The notes under the pieces were generated by a model. It had not been told where the DNA came from and ran no database searches. It saw only the letters and a program-made list of their open reading frames with translations. A stretch of 10,971 bases of DNA from Gammaproteobacteria bacterium. GTDB lineage: Bacteria > Pseudomonadota > Gammaproteobacteria > Arenicellales > DRJH01. Of this stretch, positions 1-7,605 are shown in pieces. Position 1 is the stretch's first letter; every line of letters starts with the position of its first letter. A program made the position numbers and the translations under genes. Where the stretch lies: positions 1-10,971 of the forward strand of contig DRJH01000022.1 of assembly GCA_011052285.1 (NCBI GenBank), written 5' to 3'.

Positions 1-15
1 CCGCCTGGAAAATTC

Positions 16-2814
16 ATGACCGGCAACGAAAACGTAAAAAACAGGAGCAAACCTCTGGCTGTCGAAACCCACCTTGAGCAGTGGCGAATCGAACAAGTCC
101 TTGGTCGAACCCGAAGTGGTTTTTTGTATCTTGCCAACAACCAACAAACCGGCAATAGTGATTTTCTTTACGAGTTTTTCCCGGACTGGAATCTTCGGCG
201 TCGGGACGGTTGCACACCACAAATCCGGGTTAAGGAAAAAGTACTTTTCCAGGAGGGCCTGGAGAGATTTCTGGTACAAGCTCACAGCTGGTCACAGGTA
301 CATGATCTGCATTTGCAACCGGTTATCCATTATGGGGAACACCATGGCACTGCTATTTTGGTCACAGCATGCGGTCCTGGTCGTACACTCCATGAAATGA
401 TACAAAAAAGATCACATCCTGTTGATGAACAACAGCTACGACTGTTCCTGCAGGCTGGCTTACAGGCCCTGCATGCGCTCGGTCTGGCGCACCTTGTACA
501 TGCCGATATTTCCCCCAAGACCCTGTTTTTACCGGAACTGGCAAGCCCTTGTCTACTGGCCTTTGGTGTCACTGGCTTTAGTACAGGCTGTACTCCACTG
601 ACCTGTTATCAGCCCATAGAGGTTGAGCAAAATACTGTTCTGCAAAGCCCACAGACCGATTTATACAGCCTTGGGGCAAGCCTTTATCATACCCTGGCCG
701 GGCAACCGCCTGTTATGGCCAATACCCGTATGGATGCCATGGCCCGCGGCCAGAATGACCCGTTAATCCCTGCCGTGGAAATTGGCCATGGCCGTTACAA
801 TCACACATTAACCGGTGCCATCGACTGGATGCTAAGCCCGCTGCTGCGTGACCGTCCCGAACATCCGGAAACTCTGCTTGGGCAAATTATCCGACCTCAA
901 GCCATGTTTCGCCCGGTTGCATCGGGTTCTGATTTCGCTGCGCAAAATAATACCCGTGAATCCACGAACACCACAAAATTCACTGCATTTGCAGAGGATG
1001 ATGCCACAGGGCAAACAATAGCGGCCCCTGATGCTCCCTTGATATCTGAATTCAGGTCACTTCACAAACCGGGATCTAAATCACAAATAGAGAAGAAAAA
1101 ATCATTCTATGGAGCCAAAATACTGGCCTCCGGAATAATTTTATTGGGGTTTGTTACCTACTTTCTTTATCAGCTTGATAGCTCCTCTACCCCAGCTAAG
1201 AAGCCCACAACATCAGAAGCTAAGTCGCCCCCAAACAAGACCAATAACCTTGCTGTGAACATGGGCCCACCACCGATTACTAAAGGATTACCTACTCGCA
1301 GCGATGATCAGCAACGGATCACAACCTATCGAAAAATCAACCTCGAAGATAAGATTCGCAAAGAGATTGCGCAGCAGATGGAAGCTGATGCGGCTGCCGC
1401 TGATCAAGCGCAGGAAAAGGCTCTGGCCAAAGAAGAGAAACAACGTCAACAACAAATCGACCTGTTGTGGAAAAAAATTGCTTTGGCCAGAAAAAATGCA
1501 CACTACCTATGGCCACGTAAAGGCAGTGTCAAACAGCTTCTTGTTACCGTACAGCGCCTGCAACCGGACAGCGTCCAGGCCAGGGAATTACAACAGGATC
1601 TATCCTGCTGGTTGCTGGCACTCGCCGAGTACCATCGGCAGGCGAATGAGCCTCATCAGGCCTATCTGGCCCTGCTTCAGGCATCCGCATTCAATGCGGA
1701 TGAATCATTGCTGCAATCTGCTCTGAAACGCCAACAAAAAGCACTTAAAGATTCTCGCAATATCGTACTTGATACTGCCCAGAATGTGAAAAGGACGAAA
1801 GCCAAACAATTGCTGGTCAAGGCCCGCCGTGCCTATTCTCTGGGTTACTGGTTCGCACCTCCAGGTGGCAATGCCCTGGGTATGTTTCGCGCTGCGCTGA
1901 ATATGGATCCTGGCAATATTGCTGCCAGGGACGGCCTCAGACAAATCGATCAACAGCTCAAACGCCGCTTTCATCGGGCAATACAACAAAATGACAAGTC
2001 CGCCAGCATGAAGTGGCTGACCGGCCTGCAAGCACTCAATCCTGACGACCCTGAACTGTTGGCACTGGAGAAGCAGGCCATTCAACTCAAATCAACATCA
2101 CATCAGATCGGGTTGAATACACCTGCCAAATCTATCAAGGCCAAATCTGTCAAGACTGCTGCCGCTCTATCCACCAAAACCAAAAAAAACCGGGCACCGA
2201 TAGTGAAAAGGCCACGCGCTACACCGAAAAATCCAACGGCAATATCAAGAAATTCTTCCAAAATCGAAACCGAGACCATCTCTTCCCAATTGCAGCAGGC
2301 CATTGATGCCTATCACAAACTGCAATATCTCAGGGCGTATGAATTACTGCAGCCCCTGGTAAAAAAGCGCATACCAAGAGCCTTGTTTCGCTCCGGGATG
2401 ATTTTGATGGAGGGCAAGGGCATCGAACGTGACCGTGTTACCGCCCTCAACCAACTCGAGATGGCGCTACCGTCGGTCACCCAACTCAGTCTGCAAGGCA
2501 AAAGCTGGGCACAGGTCGCATTGGGGCTGTATTTTGACAAGGGTTGGCTGATGCAAAGTAGTGCCGGTACCGCTGTGGCCCTGTACCGAAAAGCTGCTCT
2601 GGCCGGCAACGCCGACGCCATGAATAACCTGGGTTTGATGTATGCCAGTGGCCGCGGTGTAGTTGAAAATTTCACAACAGCCAAATACTGGCTGCAGCGT
2701 GCCAAACAACTGGGGCATAAACTAGCTGCGGCCAATTTTATAAAGCTGGAACAACTCATTGAAAACCGGGCCAAAAGAAAGCGGCAAAACCCTGTGGGTT
2801 TTTCAGGAAACTGA
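16..2814 (+). CDS. Membrane-anchored protein pseudokinase with TPR-like and Sel1 repeats
   Basis: The N-terminal ~300 residues follow the Ser/Thr kinase fold: a degraded glycine loop (LGRTRSGF, 29-36), a bacterial-style strand ending YEFFP (52-56), a catalytic-loop equivalent HADISPKTLFL (162-172), AFG (182-184) where DFG is expected, and a well kept DLYSLGASLYHTLAGQPP segment. Tyr52 stands at the ATP-binding lysine, Ser166 and Thr169 replace the catalytic-loop Lys and Asn, and Ala182 replaces the DFG Asp; Asp164 of the HRD motif is kept. Phosphotransfer is therefore doubtful and a scaffold or sensor role is more likely (inference). One membrane span lies at about 367-387, then a charged coiled coil (about 444-500), TPR-like helices (about 549-690, including an 'ALGMFRAALNMDPGN' type repeat), a Lys-rich linker (about 700-750) and Sel1-like repeats (about 784-925, clearest at 864-900). 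The cytoplasmic kinase and periplasmic repeats are inferred from order. The frame is open to the left edge, so the start at 16, with only a weak upstream GGAAA, may not be the true one. It converges with the tyrosine-kinase gene. Confidence 0.85.
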   Translation: MTGNENVKNRSKPLAVETHLEQWRIEQVLGRTRSGFLYLANNQQTGNSDFLYEFFPDWNLRRRDGCTPQIRVKEKVLFQEGLERFLVQAHSWSQVHDLHLQPVIHYGEHHGTAILVTACGPGRTLHEMIQKRSHPVDEQQLRLFLQAGLQALHALGLAHLVHADISPKTLFLPELASPCLLAFGVTGFSTGCTPLTCYQPIEVEQNTVLQSPQTDLYSLGASLYHTLAGQPPVMANTRMDAMARGQNDPLIPAVEIGHGRYNHTLTGAIDWMLSPLLRDRPEHPETLLGQIIRPQAMFRPVASGSDFAAQNNTRESTNTTKFTAFAEDDATGQTIAAPDAPLISEFRSLHKPGSKSQIEKKKSFYGAKILASGIILLGFVTYFLYQLDSSSTPAKKPTTSEAKSPPNKTNNLAVNMGPPPITKGLPTRSDDQQRITTYRKINLEDKIRKEIAQQMEADAAAADQAQEKALAKEEKQRQQQIDLLWKKIALARKNAHYLWPRKGSVKQLLVTVQRLQPDSVQARELQQDLSCWLLALAEYHRQANEPHQAYLALLQASAFNADESLLQSALKRQQKALKDSRNIVLDTAQNVKRTKAKQLLVKARRAYSLGYWFAPPGGNALGMFRAALNMDPGNIAARDGLRQIDQQLKRRFHRAIQQNDKSASMKWLTGLQALNPDDPELLALEKQAIQLKSTSHQIGLNTPAKSIKAKSVKTAAALSTKTKKNRAPIVKRPRATPKNPTAISRNSSKIETETISSQLQQAIDAYHKLQYLRAYELLQPLVKKRIPRALFRSGMILMEGKGIERDRVTALNQLEMALPSVTQLSLQGKSWAQVALGLYFDKGWLMQSSAGTAVALYRKAALAGNADAMNNLGLMYASGRGVVENFTTAKYWLQRAKQLGHKLAAANFIKLEQLIENRAKRKRQNPVGFSGN

Positions 2815-2882
2815 AACCAACACCAACCTGTCTTTAGTCATAGAACCAAATATATAGTCGGTAATAACGGTATTACATAGAG

Positions 2883-2906
2883 ATGGCTTTTGGGAATGGC
2901 TTTTGG
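2883..2906. repeat. 13-bp tandem direct repeat, about two copies
   Basis: ATGGCTTTTGG occurs at 2883-2893 and again at 2896-2906, giving a 13-bp period. It lies in the 114-bp gap between the two convergent genes, just beyond the stop of the tyrosine autokinase gene. No function is evident. Confidence 0.5.
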
Positions 2907-2928
2907 CCAGGCCGGCATTTATCCGGAT

Positions 2929-5238
2929 TCATCCAGCCCGCTCTTGTATGATTGCCGCATGTTGGTTACCCTCCCCCTGATAGCTGTAATAATTATTATA
3001 ATTGTATTTATAGTCATAGCCATAACCGCTACTACCCTGGCCGTACTTGGCCAATACCGCACCAATCAATGGTGCGCGGGCCTGACGCAAACGCTTCAAC
3101 GCGGCCTGGACCATACCAAATCGAGCTACACCCGCATTAACAATCAATAATGTACCATCTGCCAGACTGGACAGAATCAACGCATCTGCCAGTCCCAAAA
3201 CGGGCGGACCGTCAACAATAACCTGATCGAAACGTTCCGCACCGAGCTTTAAAAGATTAAGCATTTTCCCCGAGGACAACAGTTCAGCCGGATTCGGTGG
3301 ACAAGGCCCGGCGGGTACCACAAACAAGCCCTTGATTTCCGATGGCTGTGCCAGATCCGCCGGTTTGACGTCACCAGCCAGATAATTTGTCAGCCCGATA
3401 TTATTCGGCATCGAAAATTCCTGGTGCAAGGAGGGATTACGCAGATCTGCATCGATCAGGAGCACACTATTACCAGCCATGGCAAAGGCCACGGCGGAAC
3501 CGACCGCAGTGGTGCTTTTGCCCTCGGACTCACTGGCACTGGTCATATGCAATATTTTTGGTGAACCATCAGCCGTTGAGAACAGCAGGGCTGTACGTAG
3601 CGAACGATTCGCCTCTGCCATCGCCGAACGCAACTCTCGAAACCCTGTTAGCGCGACACTCTTGCCGATATCAGCATCGGCAACTTCCACTTCCGGAATA
3701 ATCCCGAGTACCGGCAGGTTAAGCTTGTTAGCCAATTCTTCGCTCCCCTTGATGGTATCGTCAAGACTTTCCAGTAAAAAAGCCAGCATGACCCCACCAA
3801 ATAGTCCCCCAACCAAAGCCAACAACAGGTTGAGCCGAAGCTTCGGAGAATGGGCCTTCCGAGGAACTTCAGCCGGGTCGACTATGGAGATATTGTTGGT
3901 CCCCGAACCGGACTCGACCCCGACTTCCTTGAGACGTTTCAACAGATCAGAGTAGAGCACCCGATTGGTCTCCACATTACGCTCCAGCGCGGTACGATCC
4001 GTGCTGTTGATGCGCAGGGCCAGGACCACTTGCTTGGTTTCTGCCACCCGCTTACGCAAATCAGCTTCTTCGCGCAGCTTCACCTGATAATTGTTTTTGA
4101 TAGCGCCTCGGATCGCCTTGGCCTGGCGGCTGATTTCTTCGCCCACCTTATCGATCTGGCTCTGAAGCTGTACCATTTTTGGATAGGCCGGGCGATAAAT
4201 CTTGCGATTTGTTTCATAATCCGCCATTATCTTGGCGCGTCTATTCTTCAACTCCTGAATCACCGGATCTGCCAGAATTTCCAGAATACCGTTGTCTTTG
4301 GTGAGTAGGGTTTGCCGATATTTTGATTCTGTCTTAACCCGATCTGCCTCCACCTCGACCAAACGACTGGAAAGTTGTTGCATTTTCTGGGACAGAATTG
4401 TTTCCTGTTTTTTCAGGCTGATAATGCCCTTTTCACTGAGATACTGTGACAGTTTCTTTTCCGAATCATCCAGCGCAGCGCGAACCTGTTTTATGCGGCT
4501 GGCAAGAAAGTTTTTAGCATAGGAAGACGCATCGAAACGCCTTTCCAGGGTGGTCTTGATGAAATCGTTAGCAACCGCATTGGTAACCCTTGCCGCCAAA
4601 ACCGGATCGGGGCTGTCAAAACTCACTTTTACCAGGCGGGAACGCTTGATTGGTGCCACCGTAAGACTGTCTTCGAAAATCGTCGCCAAATCAGGAGGCA
4701 GGTCCTGGATTTGCCGGTTACTGCTACTGACAAGATCCTTGATCGAAGCTTTAATATCAGAGAACAATGATTTCTTCTTTTTTCCAGCAAACTGGCTGGA
4801 GTTGGCCAGCCCCAATTGATCGATCACTCGTTTTGCCAGGGTGCGGCTTTTTAATAACTCGTACTGGGTCTGGTAAAAATCGTTGGAGTTGACTGCTTCC
4901 TGTGGTGTTACCGTCTGGTATTGGGTCACTTTGGAAGCTTCGCGTTCAATCTGAATGACTACCGTAGACCGGTAAATCGGCGTCACCAGAAAGGTTCCGA
5001 TCATGACCACCGCCACTACAATGGCCGTAATGCCAAAAATCATCCAGCGCCGACGCACCACCACACGCCACAGATCCAGAAGATTGATTTCATCATCCTC
5101 GATCTCTTCCGGTTGGCCTGCTCCATACCCTCCCTGGTACAGTTCCATCTCCCTTCTTTCCTCAGAAAGAATCATCTCTCGGGAGCGATACTGTTCCCGC
5201 CGCATGGCCAATTCACCTGGAATTTCATCACTTCTCAT
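2929..5238 (-). CDS. Polysaccharide co-polymerase / BY-type tyrosine autokinase (Wzc/GumC/ExoP-like)
   Basis: This inner-membrane protein is expected to control chain length and export of an extracellular polysaccharide and to phosphorylate itself on tyrosine. A Wzz domain begins near residue 48, with a first membrane span at about 65-85 and a long periplasmic coiled-coil region (about 235-440). The proline-rich DPAEVPRKAHSPK (454-466) precedes a second span at about 468-489. The cytoplasmic kinase domain shows Walker A (SESEGKST, 569-576, Lys574), Walker A' (VLLIDADLR, 592-600) and Walker B (VIVDGPPV, 673-680). The tail carries a tyrosine cluster with eight Tyr between 739 and 753, the usual autophosphorylation site. 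At 769 residues it is full length for the fused proteobacterial type. The start at 5238 has a modest GGAAA; Met31 (5148) has a much better ribosome site, so the first 30 residues may not be translated. It lies 94 bp downstream of the Wza-like gene in the same direction, consistent with an operon. Confidence 0.93.
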   Translation of the reverse strand: MRSDEIPGELAMRREQYRSREMILSEERREMELYQGGYGAGQPEEIEDDEINLLDLWRVVVRRRWMIFGITAIVVAVVMIGTFLVTPIYRSTVVIQIEREASKVTQYQTVTPQEAVNSNDFYQTQYELLKSRTLAKRVIDQLGLANSSQFAGKKKKSLFSDIKASIKDLVSSSNRQIQDLPPDLATIFEDSLTVAPIKRSRLVKVSFDSPDPVLAARVTNAVANDFIKTTLERRFDASSYAKNFLASRIKQVRAALDDSEKKLSQYLSEKGIISLKKQETILSQKMQQLSSRLVEVEADRVKTESKYRQTLLTKDNGILEILADPVIQELKNRRAKIMADYETNRKIYRPAYPKMVQLQSQIDKVGEEISRQAKAIRGAIKNNYQVKLREEADLRKRVAETKQVVLALRINSTDRTALERNVETNRVLYSDLLKRLKEVGVESGSGTNNISIVDPAEVPRKAHSPKLRLNLLLALVGGLFGGVMLAFLLESLDDTIKGSEELANKLNLPVLGIIPEVEVADADIGKSVALTGFRELRSAMAEANRSLRTALLFSTADGSPKILHMTSASESEGKSTTAVGSAVAFAMAGNSVLLIDADLRNPSLHQEFSMPNNIGLTNYLAGDVKPADLAQPSEIKGLFVVPAGPCPPNPAELLSSGKMLNLLKLGAERFDQVIVDGPPVLGLADALILSSLADGTLLIVNAGVARFGMVQAALKRLRQARAPLIGAVLAKYGQGSSGYGYDYKYNYNNYYSYQGEGNQHAAIIQERAG
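5146..5163 (-). promoter_or_regulatory. Strong ribosome binding site before Met31 of the tyrosine autokinase gene
   Basis: On the minus strand GAGGA (5159-5163) lies 10 nt before an in-frame ATG (5148-5146), with a second purine run AAGGGAG adjoining the ATG. This is a better Shine-Dalgarno arrangement than that of the longest-frame start at 5238. The Wzz domain starts after this Met, so the shorter protein of 739 residues would lose no recognisable domain. Confidence 0.45.
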
Positions 5239-5332
5239 AAAGATTTGTTTCCGAAATTACTACTGTTCAAGAGCCAAGATATCGCGGTTTGCAGGAGCAA
5301 AAACCGATCGACACCTGTACCCGGACAGCCTC

Positions 5333-6124
5333 CTAGAGCGTACCGAAACCCACAAAACCACGGAGTATATTGGTAACATTCTCGATAAAGGACCGTCCAC
5401 CAGACTGCGGTACAACGATTCGATCACCTGCAATGATTGTGGGATCAGCCGCGAGCCCTTCCTGCACCTTCTTCAGGTCTACCAGATAACCGGTGACCTT
5501 ATGCTGCTCATTTGAGCGAAAAATAACGATTTTTTCCATATCCGCAAGCCTTTTCAGGCCCTCAGCCTTGGCGATAGCCTCCAGTAACGTGGTGTATCCC
5601 TCCAGTGGATAGACCCCAGGCTTGACGACAAATCCGGAAACGATTACCCGCTGACTGGTGTACTCCTTAACGAAGACCGTTACCTGAGGATTTTGCAGAT
5701 ATTTTTCTCCATATTTTTTGGCCACTAACCAGGAAACCTGGGTCGGAGTCAATCCTCGGACCTTAACTGCGCCAATCAAAGGCAAATGGATAGCGCCGAG
5801 AAAATCGACCCGGACATCACCAGACAATTCTGCTGCCTGAAACACCTTCACCGTCAGCAGATCATGTGCGCCAATGTTGTAATCTCCACCACCTTTGACT
5901 TCAGGCAATGGATCGGTACTGAGCACAATATTGTTTGCCAGAACCTGATTTTTTTTCAGCGCCCCCCTTTGCCCCGTACTGCTGGCGTCTGAAGTCGCTG
6001 TATTTAGCCAGGCATCATCTAATTTTTCGCCGGCGCTGACCAGTGTGCTTGCAGCACCAATTAAAACACACTGCAAGATTATTATCAGCCTGATCAGCTT
6101 TTTTTGGACTCTGTACCGTACCAT
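5333..6124 (-). CDS. Polysaccharide export protein, Wza/EpsE-like, outer-membrane or periplasmic
   Basis: This protein should form, or contribute to, the channel that passes polysaccharide out across the outer membrane, working with the co-polymerase encoded next. The polysaccharide-export domain runs from about residue 80 (GGDYNIGAHDLLTVKVFQ) to 155, followed by an SLBB domain from about 158 (RVIVSGFVVKPGVYPLEG) to 215. The last residues (SFIENVTNILRGFVGFGTL) could form an amphipathic terminal helix. At 263 residues it is a short, single-SLBB member; E. coli Wza is longer. The N-terminus is a Sec signal with probable cleavage after VSA (29-31). Cys18 lies inside the hydrophobic stretch with no lipobox before it, so lipidation is not evident. 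The start at 6124 is supported by GAGG six nucleotides upstream. A downstream partner follows after 94 bp. Confidence 0.92.
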   Translation of the reverse strand: MVRYRVQKKLIRLIIILQCVLIGAASTLVSAGEKLDDAWLNTATSDASSTGQRGALKKNQVLANNIVLSTDPLPEVKGGGDYNIGAHDLLTVKVFQAAELSGDVRVDFLGAIHLPLIGAVKVRGLTPTQVSWLVAKKYGEKYLQNPQVTVFVKEYTSQRVIVSGFVVKPGVYPLEGYTTLLEAIAKAEGLKRLADMEKIVIFRSNEQHKVTGYLVDLKKVQEGLAADPTIIAGDRIVVPQSGGRSFIENVTNILRGFVGFGTL

Positions 6125-6425
6125 TCACTACCTCACTGTGCTTGAGCTGCTGCGGGCCGTGATGTTCTGGTAGCGTTTCTACAAAAATTGTATCAACAAA
6201 AGTATCCCGGCCGTCTCTACCGAAGAACCTCAAGCCTCTGCATCCGTGCAACATGCATGGCGGCACCAATCGACGCTTCGCATGCACACTGAAGGTTAAG
6301 AATAATCAAACGCACCACAGCCCGTTGGATTGTAGCATGTGAGGCGCCCTCCATGAACTATCAGCCTTGTCCAATATGAAACGGTTCTAAATCTTTTGGC
6401 TTATCACCAACAAGTAAATTGAGGG
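6125..6425. other. Intergenic region upstream of the export genes
   Basis: About 300 bp separate the protease stop from the Wza-like start. I see no convincing gene on either strand. A short minus-strand frame starting near 6287 overlaps the export gene and resembles no family. The region should hold the promoter of the export pair, for which the best candidate is given separately. No clear Rho-independent terminator for the protease gene is visible. Confidence 0.6.
6329..6337 (-). promoter_or_regulatory. Candidate extended -10 promoter for the export operon
   Basis: The minus strand reads TGCTACAAT, an extended -10 with five of six matches to TATAAT. No good -35 hexamer lies at the usual distance, which extended -10 promoters can tolerate. 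It would give a leader of about 200 nt. A second TACAAT lies about 140 nt closer to the gene, also without a clear -35, so the choice between them is uncertain. Confidence 0.35.
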
Positions 6426-7343
6426 TCATTTACGGTGAAAAAAACCATCAGGTATCAAATCCAGACCTATTCTATCAGGAAATAGCAGGCCGATATTGGC
6501 TCGGGAAAATGCCTGGTAGTCGGCGCTACCAGCACCGTCTTTACCCACGAAACGCTCTAGAATATTGATTCCCAACACCACATTTTTATTCTGATAGCGG
6601 ATAACCACGGGTCCACCAGAAAATCCGGGTAGCGTATCTATATCGTATTGAAACAACCGTGGTGAACGATAATACGTCCAGTCACCGGCCTGACGAAAAT
6701 AAAGATTTCCTGTAGCACTAACACGTTTACTGTACCCGAAAAAATTACGCTCAAAACCGATAACCCGTGCCGGTCCAAGCCGGTGACTTTTCATTCTCCG
6801 ACGTATTTCCACCCTGTCCTCGGCGCGTAACTGGAAAGGAAATGTGAATGCAGTACAACTCCCAGGCTGCAGGGCTGGCTGCTGCAGGGCCAGGATGGTG
6901 AGCTCATTGAGATGCAACCGCTCTCTGATGCGGCTACGGATCTGTGGCAGCGCTTTGCAAGCTGCACCCGAACTCTGTAGCATCTTACCGTAATTCCCGT
7001 AGATTCGTTTCGCCACGATTGACCAACCAGGAGCAGACCAGGGCCTGGGTAACACCCGCAGGGGATCAGGCTTGGGGAGCCCGCAAGCGTCAAACAGCAT
7101 GTGACCGGAAGTAATGACGCGGTCACAACGTGCACCCACTACCAAACCCGTGCCCAGGACACCATCTGAGGCCTTGATCAGCACCACCTGCCGATAGTTG
7201 CCACTTTCAGCTTGCATATCATTGCGACCCATCACAGCAATCTTCGCCGTAGCCGGATTTTCCGCCAGGCTGAAGCCGGGCAACCACAAACCGACCAATA
7301 GCAGACCATACATAAATCTGAGGCACCGTGACTGAAACGACAC
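6426..7343 (-). CDS. Secreted trypsin-like (chymotrypsin-fold) serine protease
   Basis: The nucleophile motif PGFSGGPVV has Ser242 (codon 6620-6618) and the histidine motif VITSGH has His81 (codon 7103-7101), counting from the GTG at 7343. At the usual Asp position the sequence is LNELTILAL, so Glu147 (codon 6905-6903) appears to replace Asp. Cys73 and Cys87 flank His81, reminiscent of the disulfide around the active histidine in chymotrypsin. A hydrophobic signal (MYGLLLVGLWLPGFSLA) predicts export. The frame is open to 7460, but that extension lies inside a palindromic element and does not look like protein of this family. I therefore prefer GTG 7343 (AGG five nucleotides upstream, Arg residues before the signal) or ATG 7313. 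The substrate is unknown. It is read toward the export genes with a 301-bp gap, so co-transcription is uncertain. Confidence 0.75.
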   Translation of the reverse strand: MSFQSRCLRFMYGLLLVGLWLPGFSLAENPATAKIAVMGRNDMQAESGNYRQVVLIKASDGVLGTGLVVGARCDRVITSGHMLFDACGLPKPDPLRVLPRPWSAPGWSIVAKRIYGNYGKMLQSSGAACKALPQIRSRIRERLHLNELTILALQQPALQPGSCTAFTFPFQLRAEDRVEIRRRMKSHRLGPARVIGFERNFFGYSKRVSATGNLYFRQAGDWTYYRSPRLFQYDIDTLPGFSGGPVVIRYQNKNVVLGINILERFVGKDGAGSADYQAFSRANIGLLFPDRIGLDLIPDGFFHRK

Positions 7344-7399
7344 CGAAACCTGATTAAAACGCAATATATCCCCCAATCCAGTAGTACGGCACTGTCTAA

Positions 7400-7538
7400 C
7401 AGGCTGTAAAAAAATGCTCATGCGGCACGATACGACGCTAATAATCCACTTAAAATGCACATACGCGTCCTGTACACCGTGCTTTTTCGCAAATTATTGC
7501 TTACCTTCACACCCGTTTGAAACTTTTTCAACAACCTG
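7400..7538. mobile_element. MITE-like 139-bp imperfect palindrome
   Basis: The left end reads inward CAGGCTGTAAAAAAATGCTC and the right end, on the other strand, CAGGTTGTTGAAAAAGTTTC. Aligned without gaps, 18 of the first 26 and about 26 of the first 46 positions match, including AATAAT at the same distance from each end (7440-7445 and 7498-7493). The arms nearly meet, ending in GCAC on both sides of a loop of about 18 nt. Ends of the CAGGyTGTTGAAAAA type occur in insertion sequences and small non-autonomous elements of gammaproteobacteria (from memory). No clear target-site duplication is visible and there is no transposase. It lies between the protease and the phosphatase genes, so it may carry or disrupt their promoters. 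Confidence 0.5.
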
Positions 7539-7580
7539 CCAGAGCAGACTCGGTGTATGCTACCACGGGCTTGCCACGCC

Positions 7581-7605
7581 AGGAGTCTGTTCGATGAATG
7601 ATTGA
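7581..7605 (+). promoter_or_regulatory. Ribosome site and overlapping three-codon frame at the phosphatase start
   Basis: AGGAG (7581-7585) lies 8 nt before an ATG at 7594 that opens only ATG-AAT-GAT-TGA, and 12 nt before the ATG at 7598 that opens the phosphatase. The gene start is fixed by the DLHCH motif at residues 3-7, so the better-spaced ATG belongs to a minute overlapping frame. This may lower translation, or be chance. Confidence 0.4.

Noticed and set aside
2786..2803. Terminator-like hairpin AAAACCC-TGT-GGGTTTTT at the end of the pseudokinase gene
   Set aside because: It lies inside the coding sequence before the stop at 2814, the stem has only three GC pairs and no real T-run follows.
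5239..5332. Internal promoter or terminator between the Wza-like and Wzc-like genes
   Set aside because: No convincing -10/-35 pair or stable hairpin was found in the 94-bp gap.
6015..6287. 90-residue minus-strand frame (MHAKRRLVPP...)
   Set aside because: It overlaps the start of the Wza-like gene in another frame and shows no family resemblance, good ribosome site or protein-like composition.
7344..7460. N-terminal extension of the protease to ATG 7460
   Set aside because: Its first ~20 residues are read from the palindromic element, and the signal peptide begins only after about 48 residues; a later start fits better.
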